Notes under the pieces: generated by a model | The model's input: the letters and a program-made list of their open reading frames with translations, nothing else | Database searches by the model: none | Told to the model about the DNA's origin: nothing | In this document: one piece after another, positions 12,601 through 21,621 of the stretch | How positions within the stretch are numbered: the stretch's first letter is position 1 | Layout: every line of letters starts with the position of its first letter | Program-made: the position numbers and the translations under genes | Source of the DNA: Xiphias gladius | Taxonomy: Eukaryota; Chordata; Actinopteri; Istiophoriformes; Xiphiidae | Direction of reading: 5' to 3' | DNA length: 64,000 bases | NCBI RefSeq assembly: GCF_016859285.1 | Contig: NC_053408.1 | Coordinates: 7,220,713-7,284,712, forward strand

Positions 12601-15514
12601 GAGGATGGCTGGGATGGAGGGGGCTGCTGTTGGAGTGGCATGGGGCCTGGGTATTGGCTAGAGGAAGTTGAGGTGGGAGGAGGACCAGGAGGAGGAAAAG
12701 TTCCAGGCTGAGAGGAAGGAGGGGGTGCTCTAGGTGGGAAGGGGCCCTGGGCAGGGGGAGGCGGACCGGAGATGAAGGCAGGCTGGCTGACAGGTGGAGC
12801 TGCTGAGGAGAAGGGGGGCTGGCCTGGGGGGAAGGACTGTGGCTGGGACACTGGAAGAGCAGGAGCTTGGCTGGGTGTAGGCACAGGACCTGAGTAGGAA
12901 GAGGGAGCAAAGGTTTGCTGAGAGGAATGAGGCGGCAGTGCAGAGGAGGTGAACTGCTGTTGAGAGGTAGGGGGAAGAGAAGAGTTGAATGGCTGCTGAG
13001 AAGGAGGTGGTGGGCCTCCATAGTATTGCTGGGAAGTTGCAGGACCACTGGGAGGTGGTGGCTGGGTGGGAGCAGAAGACACCGGGGGAGGAGCTTGGGT
13101 GTAGGAGGGCGGAGGTGCGGTTGAGTAGGTGTTACTGACAGGAGGCTGGGAGCTGTGAGGTGGAACTGAGGAGAGAGAGCGACAAACTGTGATTGTCTCC
13201 CGGTGCCATAAAATCTGTGATAGACTACATGCATTTACAATACACACCTTTACATCTCTTAAGTCCACACCACATGCTTTTCCATATTTACATCGTCATT
13301 CCAGTAAACTACATTTCTCTCAAGTATAAATCCATCCGAATTTACCATAACCTGGCCCTGCTGGGGTTGGCGGGCCAGGGGTGATCTGCATCCCAGTCAT
13401 CTGGTTGGTCACCTGCTGTAATGTGGGTGGGGGCCCATAGTGTTGGGGATAGCTGGGGTGCTGCCCTGTCAGGTTAACAGCTCCCTGGTTGTATGGCTGA
13501 GACACAACGGGCCTGGAAAAACAAAAATCATTTAGTGACTTTACGTGTACTTAACCAGGTTACAGTTGGCTTTCTCCAGTAAGCTGATTTCTTAAAAGTA
13601 ATGTAAACAAGTAACCTCGTTTCCGTAATCCGGGTAGGGGATTAGAGAGACCTGGTTTCCCCAGTTAGATTTCACAAGGAGAATGCTGATTTCTTGGCTA
13701 TGTGTGCTTGTAACTGGGTTTCTGATTGGCTTTTTACATGTACACGTGAAGGATAAAGACTCAACATGGGGAAAGTAGCAGCAGAACGGCTTAATGAAAG
13801 GAGAGATCGTAATGCAGCAACAGGTTCTCCATTTCACCCAAAGTCTGACTAAATCTAAAAAATAACACACTGAAGTCAACAACCAGTTTCCACAGCTGGA
13901 GTAGCACCAACTCCTGAGGTTTCAGGCAGTCTCAGTGCAGTTATTTGATGTCTTCAATTCTGTCAACTGCTTGAATGAGCTCAACTTATGAGGCAAACGC
14001 TCCGGAATTTGAATAACCTGCTCCAAGTGAATGCAGTTCAATTGGGATCGTAAGTTTTTAAACACATACGAAAATGTCATCCTTGTCTGCATCAAAAATA
14101 CAAGTTGTTTCAATAAAATGAGAGTTGTGGGGGCATTTTGCTAAAAGGAAAAATCAATTATCACGTGATTACCTGGGTGGTGCCTGCGTCATAGTTGGGG
14201 GGCCATTCTGCATGTCCCCTTGACTGTTAGTGTACTGATTATATGGTTGAGGCGCTGAGACTGGCGGAAGTCCAGAAGCGGGAGGACCCCTGGTAGGACC
14301 TGAAAAATAGGGGCAAAAGATTACACACACATACCTGCAAAAAGCAATTACATGTTACAAACAACCCTGGATCTATTCTGAAATCAGTCTCTATCATGTG
14401 ATGAGATTAGTGCAGCTAAAGCTAAACATGGCTATAGGCCACTTTGCCAAAAGACATTTTTAGAACTAACTGATTACATTTCCAAATTTTACCACTGAGG
14501 TTAATAGCACAGACTACATACTGAAACCAGGTTGGCAAGGATCTGTGCTAAGAGAGTCCCTGTTTTCATGGGACCAATGTTCCTGATCAAAGCTGGAAAT
14601 GAACAACAGACCTGACAAATTTAGGGATGTTGCTGGTGAGTCAATAAAATCTAGTTGAAATCAGTCAGGTTGACAGCTTGTCTTTGTTTTCACAGTTTTA
14701 AAATGACTGTGTTAATTCTTTATTAAATTGGAGCATCTCTCTCACATGATAAAAATATACTTTACATATCCGGTTACAACAAAACCTTGGTAATTAAACG
14801 GTAAGGAACTAGTTAGCTGCCATAACTAACAGTCTCTGATATCATGTTGACTCAAAAGATCTTCTAATTCACACTGAGAAAAGGACATGGTGGCGAGCAT
14901 AATGCCTGTAGCTACAGAGAAGACTTGATGATTGCAGAGCATGTGGAGTGTGAAATGAGCAAGAAAAAGAGAGGAGGCAGTTACCTAAGTCAAGAGGAGA
15001 GGAGAGGTCAGAGACTGGGTTGGTTGCCACAGCCTTAGAGGGAAAGCTTGTGAAAGGAGAATAACCTGAAATACAAGAAAAGAGGGAAAAGAAGGCAAAT
15101 ACAGAGAGATGTTGGGAAATGCGTAAAGCAACGTGAAGAAATGAGAGGACAGTTAAGATTTAGATTAGTATGCATGGGCACAGTGCTGTTCTCACACCAC
15201 AGGATCACTCACATGGTAGGAAGCAAGTAGGATACTCCAAGGTTATGTCCCTGCGAATGCCTGAGGAGCAATATAGCTGACCTGAGGTCAGTCTCTTTCA
15301 CTCTCTCTCACTCATGCATTCAGAGGCACACTGGCTCAGAAGCTGCATTTTTACCTTGTGGTGGAGCCCCAGGCTGGTAGGCTGAAGCAGGGCCGTTGTA
15401 AGGTGCGTAGGGAGCAGGGTATCCCCCATCCAGGGGAGCATAGCCGGGCTGGCTGTAGCCAGGCTGGGGCTGGCCGTATGGAGAGGCCATTGGAGTTTGC
15501 TGGTTTACATTCAT
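502..15514 (-). CDS. sec24c: sec24c: COPII coat cargo-adaptor subunit Sec24C, spliced coding region
   Basis: Sec24 is the cargo-selecting half of the Sec23/Sec24 inner layer of the COPII coat, which forms vesicles at ER exit sites. Coding exons, in transcript order: 15514-15355, 15065-14985, 14299-14173, 13512-13346, 13165-12434, 12349-12207, [optional 10736-10695], 9914-9806, 9542-9415, 8648-8510, 8393-8278, 7286-7162, 6752-6561, 6457-6364, 5951-5835, 5697-5527, 5365-5269, 5158-5013, 4729-4591, 4108-3990, 3048-2869, 2158-1973, 1624-1535, 642-502. All phases close, giving 1,232 residues, or 1,246 with the optional exon. Layout: a Pro/Gln/Ser-rich N-terminus (1-470), a zinc finger with CNRC and CGFC pairs (about 565-590), a trunk domain from [13 protein letters not shown] (about 640), then beta-sandwich and helical regions, a gelsolin-like domain (about 1095-1200), and the C-terminus HKEIRQLLS. 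The MNVNQ start, the C-terminus and the neighbours point to Sec24C rather than Sec24D. Human Sec24C is about 1,094 residues; the extra length is in the N-terminus. Confidence 0.96.
758..1133. mobile_element. short non-autonomous DNA element, copy 1 (GCTGCAACTA family)
   Basis: The element starts AAGGCTGCAACTAATGATTA and ends GTTTCAACGC, imperfect inverted ends, with AT-rich, partly self-complementary interior. The same layout recurs at 3381-3743 and, more diverged, at 57355-57670. From memory this resembles a very abundant teleost MITE-like repeat; the superfamily is not assigned. It sits in a sec24c intron. Confidence 0.6.
1535..1624 (-). CDS. sec24c: sec24c exon 23, followed by a GC donor
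   Basis: 90 nt, phase 0 to 0, from [20 protein letters not shown] to SRYMK. The sequence after the last codon reads AAG|GCAAGC rather than GT; the flanking bases fit the known GC-AG intron class, and no GT nearby preserves the frame. Confidence 0.9.
1973..2158 (-). CDS. sec24c: sec24c exon 22, gelsolin-like domain
   Basis: 186 nt, phase 0 to 0. It encodes [20 protein letters not shown] and [12 protein letters not shown], the gelsolin-like repeat near the C-terminus of Sec23/Sec24. Confidence 0.95.
2869..3048 (-). CDS. sec24c: sec24c exon 21
   Basis: 180 nt, phase 0 to 0. It encodes [20 protein letters not shown] and [16 protein letters not shown] (TG)n run lies just inside the downstream intron. 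Confidence 0.96.
3381..3743. mobile_element. short non-autonomous DNA element, copy 2 (GCTGCAACTA family)
   Basis: It begins AGGGCTGAAACTAATTACTA and ends GTAATCGTTGCAGCTCTAG, so the ends are inverted copies of each other. It is in the same orientation as the copy at 758-1133 and contains the TCATATTTGAGAAGC-type interior also seen there. Confidence 0.65.
3990..4108 (-). CDS. sec24c: sec24c exon 20
   Basis: 119 nt, phase 1 to 0. It encodes the helical-domain segment [20 protein letters not shown]. The acceptor is preceded by a TG-rich tract. Confidence 0.96.
4591..4729 (-). CDS. sec24c: sec24c exon 19
   Basis: 139 nt, phase 0 to 1. It encodes [20 protein letters not shown] and [19 protein letters not shown]. 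Confidence 0.96.
5013..5158 (-). CDS. sec24c: sec24c exon 18
   Basis: 146 nt, phase 1 to 0. It encodes [20 protein letters not shown] and [18 protein letters not shown] in the beta-sandwich region. Confidence 0.96.
5269..5365 (-). CDS. sec24c: sec24c exon 17
   Basis: 97 nt, phase 0 to 1. It encodes [20 protein letters not shown] and RVRTSTG. Confidence 0.96.
5527..5697 (-). CDS. sec24c: sec24c exon 16
   Basis: 171 nt, phase 0 to 0. It begins [20 protein letters not shown] and includes [15 protein letters not shown]. The acceptor at 5698, not the closer CAG at 5685, is chosen because it restores the conserved LFQPQ. Confidence 0.95.
5835..5951 (-). CDS. sec24c: sec24c exon 15
   Basis: 117 nt, phase 0 to 0. 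It encodes [20 protein letters not shown] and ends with the conserved TDKEK. Confidence 0.96.
6364..6457 (-). CDS. sec24c: sec24c exon 14
   Basis: 94 nt, phase 2 to 0. It encodes [19 protein letters not shown] and ends QAGLEALK. Confidence 0.95.
6561..6752 (-). CDS. sec24c: sec24c exon 13
   Basis: 192 nt, phase 2 to 2. It encodes [20 protein letters not shown] and [15 protein letters not shown] in the trunk domain. Confidence 0.96.
6870..7115. repeat. pyrimidine-rich tract in sec24c intron 12
   Basis: About 245 nt made mostly of C and T on the plus strand with scattered A and few G, so purine-rich on the transcribed strand of sec24c. The apparent reading frames in it are low-complexity. Confidence 0.7.
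7162..7286 (-). CDS. sec24c: sec24c exon 12, start of trunk domain
   Basis: 125 nt, phase 0 to 2. It encodes [20 protein letters not shown], the vWA-like first strand of the Sec24 trunk domain that contacts Sec23. Confidence 0.95.
7290..8270. other. sec24c intron 11, no recognised element
   Basis: AT-rich intron sequence between exons 11 and 12. I see no exon, RNA gene or repeat that I can name. Confidence 0.6.
8278..8393 (-). CDS. sec24c: sec24c exon 11
   Basis: 116 nt, phase 1 to 0. It encodes [20 protein letters not shown] and [15 protein letters not shown]. The HTGKRVD form favours Sec24C over Sec24D. Confidence 0.96.
8510..8648 (-). CDS. sec24c: sec24c exon 10, zinc finger
   Basis: 139 nt, phase 0 to 1. 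It carries the Sec24 zinc finger: [10 protein letters not shown] and QCGFCSC place the two metal-binding Cys pairs at about residues 565/568 and 587/590. All four cysteines are present. Confidence 0.96.
9415..9542 (-). CDS. sec24c: sec24c exon 9
   Basis: 128 nt, phase 1 to 0. It encodes [20 protein letters not shown] and then the [20 protein letters not shown] core, highly conserved in all Sec24 proteins. Confidence 0.95.
9806..9914 (-). CDS. sec24c: sec24c exon 8
   Basis: 109 nt, phase 0 to 1, beginning [15 protein letters not shown] and including [17 protein letters not shown], which closely matches mammalian Sec24C. Confidence 0.95.
10074..10157. repeat. (CA)n with CCA interruptions
   Basis: Imperfect CA-rich tract with ACACCCAC interruptions in the intron between sec24c exon 8 and the microexon candidate. 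Confidence 0.9.
10695..10736 (-). CDS. sec24c: sec24c candidate microexon repeating DPDAIPSP
   Basis: 42 nt, phase 0 to 0, reading [14 protein letters not shown] between an acceptor GTGCAG and a perfect donor CCA|GTAAGT. The last ten residues copy the end of exon 7 ([10 protein letters not shown]) with a single L-to-I change, although six of those ten codons differ, five of them synonymously. It can be inserted between exons 7 and 8 without disturbing the frame. Whether it is used is unknown; its acceptor has only a modest pyrimidine tract. Confidence 0.55.
11525..12064. mobile_element. non-autonomous DNA transposon with terminal inverted repeats
   Basis: The left end reads CTTTATTAGGTACACCTGTA and the reverse complement of the right end reads CTTTATTAGGTATACCTGTA, with matching sequence beyond. 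The 540-bp element has an internal partial repeat of the right end (TATTGTACTGGACTACATTA at about 11.79 kb). It holds no transposase frame. TTTATTAGGTACACCT ends are familiar from teleost repeats, but I cannot name the family. It lies between the microexon candidate and exon 7. Confidence 0.75.
12207..12349 (-). CDS. sec24c: sec24c exon 7, ends [10 protein letters not shown]
   Basis: 143 nt, phase 1 to 0. It encodes [16 protein letters not shown] followed by [13 protein letters not shown], the conserved edge of the folded Sec24 core. The donor is CCG|GTGAGC. In mammals the next residues are IQVIEDD, which here come from the exon at 9806-9914. Confidence 0.93.
12434..13165 (-). CDS. sec24c: sec24c exon 6, large proline-rich exon
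   Basis: 732 nt, phase 1 to 1, 244 residues made almost entirely of Pro, Ser, Gln, Ala and Gly with repeated PPPPS and SQQ motifs. It ends GGYPPQQNG, matching the mammalian QPGYQPQQNG junction. Most of the extra length of this protein over human Sec24C is here. The region is expected to be disordered; in COPII, proline-rich Sec24/Sec31 segments take part in coat assembly contacts. Confidence 0.92.
13346..13512 (-). CDS. sec24c: sec24c exon 5
   Basis: 167 nt, phase 2 to 1. It encodes [19 protein letters not shown], matching the conserved YGPPPTSAQVATQLSGMQI segment of Sec24C. The donor is TTATG|GTAAAT. Confidence 0.92.
14173..14299 (-). CDS. sec24c: sec24c exon 4
   Basis: 127 nt, phase 1 to 2. 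It encodes Pro/Gln-rich sequence including [13 protein letters not shown], which lines up with the GQGDVQNGP stretch of mammalian Sec24C. Confidence 0.88.
14985..15065 (-). CDS. sec24c: sec24c exon 3
   Basis: 81 nt, phase 1 to phase 1, with acceptor TTTCAG|GTTAT and donor TTAG|GTAACT. It adds 27 residues beginning [12 protein letters not shown]. Because it is a multiple of three in a disordered region, it could be skipped without a frameshift. Confidence 0.75.
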   Translation of the reverse strand, partial: VILLSQAFPLRLWQPTQSLTSPLLLT

Positions 15515-15527
15515 CCTCAGTTCATCC
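15355..15527 (-). CDS. sec24c: sec24c exon 2, first coding exon
   Basis: The start codon is at 15512-15514 and the product begins [20 protein letters not shown], matching the vertebrate Sec24C N-terminus. It is rich in Tyr/Gly/Pro. The donor is CAAG|GTAAAA, leaving phase 1. The acceptor that gives a 13-nt 5' UTR piece (15515-15527) has a weak pyrimidine tract. Confidence 0.9.
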
Positions 15528-15529
15528 CT

Positions 15530-16147
15530 AAATCTGGATAAAATTGTGACACAGTCGTAAAGAGATTTATCGCCAGTTAGGACTAAACTTATTTAGCCTT
15601 TTTCCAGGATGTAAACTGAAATTTCACTACTGACACACCTGGTGTATAAAAGCCTGTGAGCTTATGTAGAAATGTTAACAATAATAAAGGCTCTTTTGAC
15701 AGTTTGGGTTCCCCTGGGCCTGAAGGCCGTCCCTTCAAAATCTGGACAATTAACAGAAACTCATTAACAACAAACAACTGTTCTTAAGAAACCATCTTTA
15801 CTGCCAGCTCTCTTCTTAAAGAAAAACAAAAGTTGTCCAGTTCAGTTTAATTGTCCTCAAGCTATAGGTTTTCAACTGAAAACAGACGGACAGAATTGAA
15901 GGCAGTCCTAAGGAGCCATACTTGACCGAGACTGAGCAAAGTTCGTCATGGACTTGAACTAACAAGCAAGAAAATTAACGCAAAACACTTTGAGCCTGCA
16001 CGACTATTAGCTCTAAAAGTTTCTTGTCAGTCACAAATGAAATTTTCTTACGACCTTTATATTTCCTGCTTCAGTGACACCTTTATTGCCTTTTAGTGTT
16101 TGCCTTGGCCACACCCACAGATTGGGTCTTTGTCCCCAACTATTGAG

Positions 16148-16191
<44 letters not shown>

Positions 16192-17340
16192 AACGATAAA
16201 TGCTTTATATGGAGAGAAAAAAAATTTGCTTATAAAAGACACAGTTAATACAGGTGACTTAACATAAACCTAAACTTAAACCAAACAACAGCAATAAGCT
16301 AGACAGACACAACCACAATACTTTCTCACTTTCTTACTAATACTTTCTCAGGTATGAAGGTTGAAATTAAAAGCCTGATACTATGAAGACAGTTTGACAT
16401 CCTGGACAATGCCAACTGGACTGAGTAAAGTGTTTACAGGTCCTAACAGTCGAGTTTTGACGAGACCCCAACAGGTAGCTCAACTTCACTGCATGGTTAC
16501 TCCTTACATTTCACATGTCAACTTAATGCTCGCTAACAGGAGTACACGAGTGGGGTCGTATATTCACTTGGCTCGTAGAGACTGGCCAAACCTATATGAC
16601 AGAGTGATGAGTATCACCTAACAGACAAACACGGGTTAAACGAGCGGGGCCTTTGAATAATTCAGCAGTGCAGGTGCCACAACGAGAAATACAATCGCCG
16701 GAGCCGTATAGCTATTTAGTATGTCGGGCCTACGGAGTGACCCACATCTGCTCCCCCGGCTGGGGCTGCACAATTAGTGAACTTGGGTTAGCAGTTTCGA
16801 AATCACTGAGGATAGGAGACATTAGAGAGGAAAATTAAACGCCAGCTTCGCAGGGGTAAAGTGTGACAACAAGAAAAGCTGGCAAAGGGGAGCAGTGTGC
16901 TAACCGGAACAAACCTCAGTGCCGCATTACAGTTAGCTCGCTGGCTGGCTAACACTAGCAACACAACATGTCAGCCAAAACCTCAAAACACCTCCCAGCC
17001 TGGTTGAACAGATGATGCAGCTACCAGTCGCAAGTCTAAGGACAACATCTTTGATTTAGCAAACTTTTGAGTCATGAGGGCTAACTTCACTTGCTAACTC
17101 TCGCCGCCGGACAACTTGAATCACGATGACAGCGGCAGCGGTTCAATCAGCTGTGGCCGGATCGCCACAACCGGAGCTAGCAACAGTTAGCCCTCCAGCT
17201 AAGCTAACAAACCTCCAAGTATTTCTCGGAGAGTTGCTAGCCGTGCCTTAGCATTAGCTAGCATGAGCTAACGTAGCAAAATCTAAGCTCCCCTATCAAG
17301 CCGGGCAGGGATGTCACACATTAACTGGTCTCAAATCGAA
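15530..17340. other. sec24c intron 1
   Basis: 1.8-kb first intron. It holds a (CA)n tract at 16151-16191; near 16.9-17.3 kb it becomes rich in GCTAGC/GCTAAC short palindromic words. No coding exon is supported. Confidence 0.65.
16151..16191. repeat. (AC)n microsatellite
   Basis: Uninterrupted AC dinucleotide run inside sec24c intron 1. Confidence 0.97.
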
Positions 17341-17346
17341 ACCTAC

Positions 17347-17500
17347 CTCCGAAATGTTGTAAAGGGTAAAGGCTATCCTGTGTTCGGGGGCGAAGTGTGA
17401 AACCCGGTGGCCGACAAACTCCGAAGCCGATGTCGTCCCGGGGTGTTTCTCACTAATCCCTTCTCCGTTTCAGAAGCGGACATTCAACGGAACTGCTGCA
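17347..17500 (-). other. sec24c: sec24c untranslated first exon (5' limit approximate)
   Basis: A donor reading GAG|GTAGGT ends this exon at 17347, in a CpG-richer stretch (about 17.1-17.58 kb) where transcription of sec24c should begin. The transcription start cannot be read from sequence, so the high-coordinate end is a guess. Known Sec24C genes also have a non-coding first exon. Confidence 0.5.
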
Positions 17501-18349
17501 GCGCTGTGCCACGTCCACATCCGGACACCGCGGGGGGACTTCCTCCGCACTCACCTCCTCTGCCGTACCGGAGCACAGCGCCGGTTACTGAAAGCAGTCC
17601 AAGGCACTGACTGTGAGGTACACGATAACATCAGATGTCAATGTTATGTTAAGATTTGAGCGCCAACACGGTCACTCCGTTCAGTATCAGCAGACTTAAA
17701 TGTACAGGGGTATAGTCAGTTAGACCAAGGTTTTGGAAACGTGTCGGTGTATGCTGAAGAAAGGCTTCAAACATTGTGTAAAAATTAGGTTGCAGCTGAC
17801 AGTGATGTGTAGATATAGATCCAAATGGAAGAACCGGATTTTCATTCACCATTCCAGCTTTAAGAGTAGCTATTAAAAGAAGAACATCATGCAACGTCCT
17901 TACCGTGGGTACAACAGATGAAACTAGACAAGGTCGTTTTGTGTTCAGACTTTAGTCAGCATTCTCATCCCAGACTAGACAGGACATAATGTATGAAATA
18001 TATGAAACATCATTCAGATTTCAAAACATGAACATACCATGGAGGTTTCATTTCGCAAAGCAGAAGCAAAGGGAATAATAAGGAGCGACATTACTAAACA
18101 CTGGCAACATACAGTAGCTGGGATATGGCAAGGACAGGGCAACATTTTCATTTTCATCAGTTTAGGCAGAAGTGCCACGAGATCAAGGCTGAGATTGGGA
18201 CACACAAGATTAAATAAAACATTACATCTAATAGCTAAAACCTCATCTGGCCTGTGTGAACAAATGCCAGTGTGGGTCACGTATTATGTCAGTGCCTTAA
18301 AAGTATGCTTCTGAAAGAAGGATGCTTGTTTGATTTAATTTTTAACTAT

Positions 18350-18430
18350 GGTCCACACTCCAGCATAGCAGGTGGCGGTAAGGTTGTTTAATTTTGGTTG
18401 GCACCCACCATTAAAAAAGAAGAAGAAGAT
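18350..18430 (+). mobile_element. possible retroposon 3' tail
   Basis: Contains AGCAGGTGGCGGTAAGG and CACCCACCATT followed by an A-rich/AAG tail. This resembles the 3' ends of some fish LINE/SINE copies from memory. It is only about 80 nt, so the assignment is weak. Confidence 0.35.
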
Positions 18431-19427
18431 TTTCACTTTTTTTTTTTATCTAGCTTTGGAGGAGGTAATTTGTAACTAGTACATAACTCGCACAAGGCAG
18501 GGGCAGATGGGCAGTCCAAATTCAACACGTGAAATTGAGACTTTTACATTTGAAACATTGATAATATGTTCACACTAGGTTTGCCATGGAAACAGAGCCT
18601 TCTTGGCTCTTTTAAGTTGCCCTCAAAGCCATTAGGGCTATGTTGATACTGCCAGTCATCTTTAAAATAATAATAATTATTATACATATAATAATGTGAT
18701 AAGAGGTAGTCATCTGAAATGGGTCAGTTGTGCCAACGCGTCGGCACATGCGGCTGTCTTCCAGCTCCACCAAATTTAATAAAGCTCATGCCAATAAACT
18801 GTATAACTGCCAGATTTTTTTTCACATTTTCGGGGGGGAAACGTGAAGCTGTTTGAGCTGGGATTCACTTTCAGTTGACGGGACTTAGAGCCAGAATGTC
18901 TTTGGAATCAGCCCAAATTTGAAAATATTCCAGTGTGCTATTCATCACAAATCTGGCATGAGTTGATGGCGTTGGGCCAAGTCATTTTGGCTACCTCAAT
19001 TCTGTAACCCCTCACCTTTATTCTGCAAGGTCAGAGGTGCTGAAGCTGATGCGCAGCAGCCTGAAAGCCACTATTCATCATCTTGTCCAACACTGCAACC
19101 GGGTTTGCTCAGAAATTATATTTCCTCCACTGGAGGACAACTCCTTCTAGGACCCACTCTGAAGCTGATAAAATGTATAGACAGGAAACCAACTGAAATT
19201 CCTAAAATATTTCCCTCTCACATCCCCTTTCTGTGCTCTAAGGTTGGGGTACTGTGGGTAAATGAAGACAAATCTGCAAGCAATGGCTGCTCACCAGGCT
19301 TGCTGAGCTGGGGGTCAAAGAGGGAGTGGTGCTGGTGGTTATTTCGGGAGGGTATATCAACAAGCATCCCCTCCTGTACAGAGTGCTTGAGAGTGACATG
19401 GCAAGTGTTGAATGCAAGGAAGGATAA

Positions 19428-19432
19428 ACACA

Positions 19433-19481
<49 letters not shown>
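19428..19481. repeat. (CA)n microsatellite
   Basis: CA run with one CATA interruption, about 220 bp upstream of the synpo2l start codon. Confidence 0.95.
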
Positions 19482-19483
<2 letters not shown>

Positions 19484-19698
19484 CTGCCCCTTCTCACCCT
19501 CCCGAGTGCCCACCCTCCGACACAGCATTCCAGATGAAAGCCAGCCACCCCCTGTCTCCTCATGGGTGGAGTGATTAGCTGTGGTCACAGGGAGACAGAA
19601 GCCTCACACTCGCTCATTGATTCTCGCAGAGTTTGAGGAGCTGAAGGAGGAGAGAGCGACATATACACCCTCGTACACACAGCAGGCTGTGAGCTGGG

Positions 19699-19800
19699 AT
19701 GGTAGCGGAGGAGATTGTGGTCTCCCTCTCAGGAGGAGCCCCGTGGGGCTTCAGGCTGCAGGGAGGAGCAGAGCAGCAAAAGCCTCTACAGGTGGCCAAG
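19699..19800 (+). CDS. synpo2l: synpo2l exon 1, start of PDZ domain
   Basis: ATG at 19699 opens MVAEEIVVSLSGGAPWGFRL and ends PLQVAK before donor GTACAG, phase 0. The GAPWGFRL motif is the PDZ carboxylate-binding loop region. This frame is missed by simple ORF calls because the exon is only 34 codons. Purine-rich 5' UTR precedes it. Confidence 0.93.
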
Positions 19801-21069
19801 GTACAGTGAATCCTATTTGTGTGTGTGCATACAGCACGTTGCAGACAAGACATACCACCAAGGTGGTAACATGAGTAGCTGGGTTTAATAGAGATTGCAG
19901 CTGTTAATTAACCTTAGTTAATTAAGGTCTGATGGTCAGACCTTGTGGTTTGCTATTTTTTTAGTCCCAGCTTTTTTTAGAAACTTTATAGTCTGAATAA
20001 AATTAGAAAAAATAAATCAGTCGCTCATAGCATTGGTGGCACCAATACACTTAAATCTCTGGTATTTGGAGGTATGTCCAGAGTGTAAAATAACTAAATA
20101 CTAGGTGCTTTTGTTGGTCTACTTTTGTAACTTTTTCACATACCTTTACTTTTGTGAGTACATACTGATGTCAGTAATTTTACTTTCATTTATAGGTGGT
20201 TCTCAACTAGTTTTAGGAAGGCATGAATGATATTTCTTCACTGAACTGGAGAGGGATTAGTCTCACGGGCAAAGTCACGTTGAAATGGTTATAATTAGGA
20301 TATCAATCAGGGTGTCTTTTCACATTAAACTTCTGTATTTAAGAGATTTTAGTCAGAAAAGTGCCACTTTTCTACCGTTACTTGAGTAGCTTTGACCATC
20401 TTTCTTATGCTTCATGCAACAGTACCTCTAGGATATACTTACGAGTACAATTTTCTTATATATATGGGCCACAACCTCAGTTTTACCCTTCCCTGTTATA
20501 TCTGAGTTTGGATTTGGGGTTCAGAGAACAGTATGAACCCGTGGACTCATTAGTGCATCCTGACAGCGATCATACAGTAGCCAAGTTAGTAGGGGTTTCT
20601 TTCAAATAGGTTAATGTATAGTACGTGTGTGAGCATGCATATAAACTCTGTATTGCGCTGATGCTGTGTTTGCGTGTGTTTGTAGTTGTGCACATGAATG
20701 CGTCTACTGTGAACGTATAAACAGTAAATAATGAACTTGTATGAGTTTTCTCATTGTCACATATTTAGTTTGGTTTCTCCAAAATCTTTTTGTGTCTGTG
20801 TTTATATTTGTTGACAGACCAGAATGTTGTCTCTAATAAGAAAAGTTATTCTGGCGAGGATGTATGTGACCTCGCTCACATTGACATTAAAAGTTGGCCA
20901 CTCATTCATAAGCTGTCATAACCTCTGATTCAAAATGGAGGCAGAGTGGCTCTGGCAAAAAAGACCTCTCTTTATCCAGGGTTTTCAAGCAGATAAGATC
21001 ACCTTTAATGAGAGTTTGACCAGTGTCTGCTTCCTCTTGGTTGTTTCTGTTTGTGTGTAACCTGTTGTC

Positions 21070-21153
<84 letters not shown>

Positions 21154-21571
21154 TGTGTGGTTGGGCATACCTCAGATAAGCCTGGTTGGGAATAGAGTGC
21201 AAACTAGAAGATCAGAATAGCTCTTTTAAGAGGAGCTGGAAGCTGAGCATGGAAAAAAGGCCTCTTGTTCACACATAAAGATATGGATACACACACACAC
21301 ACACACACACACACACTTAGAACCACACACACTCACACTTTCGTTTTCCTGTCTCTTGAAGTGTTTAAACCTAATTGTGTAATTATTATTATTTTTTACA
21401 TCACACTGGCTCCTGTCTTTTTTCATCTGTCCAGGAATGTGGTTGATTTTCCTGCGAGGTTTTATTTTGGGTTTGGGGGGGAACATATGGTGAATGACAG
21501 GCATGCCCCTTGGTCCGGACTGGTGATGCAGCTGTTCAAACCCCCTCTTTCATGATGTTCACTTTTGCTCT

Positions 21572-21621
<50 letters not shown>

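Larger units (their letters stand above)
17500..19620. other. head-to-head intergenic region, sec24c / synpo2l
   Basis: About 2.1 kb separates the divergent 5' ends of sec24c (minus) and synpo2l (plus). The sec24c side is CpG-rich. At 18350-18430 there is a piece with AGGTGGCGGTAAGGTTG and an AAGAAGAAGAAG tail that resembles the 3' end of a fish retroposon. A (CA)n lies at 19428-19481. No clear TATA box or muscle-specific site could be fixed by eye. Confidence 0.6.

Noticed and set aside
12242-13234. Long alternative frames (up to 276 codons) overlapping the proline-rich sec24c exon
   Set aside because: Same composition effect; they have no splice-phase support, and the sec24c frame matches the conserved ends of the exon on both sides.
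19951-19985. CTATTTTTTTAG resembling a MEF2 site in synpo2l intron 1
   Set aside because: The A/T core is two bases too long for the CTA(A/T)4TAG consensus, and no clustered E-boxes were seen.
19105-21202. Open frames made of TH or CV repeats over (CA)n tracts here and elsewhere
   Set aside because: Translated dinucleotide repeats stay open in all frames by chance; no flanking family similarity.
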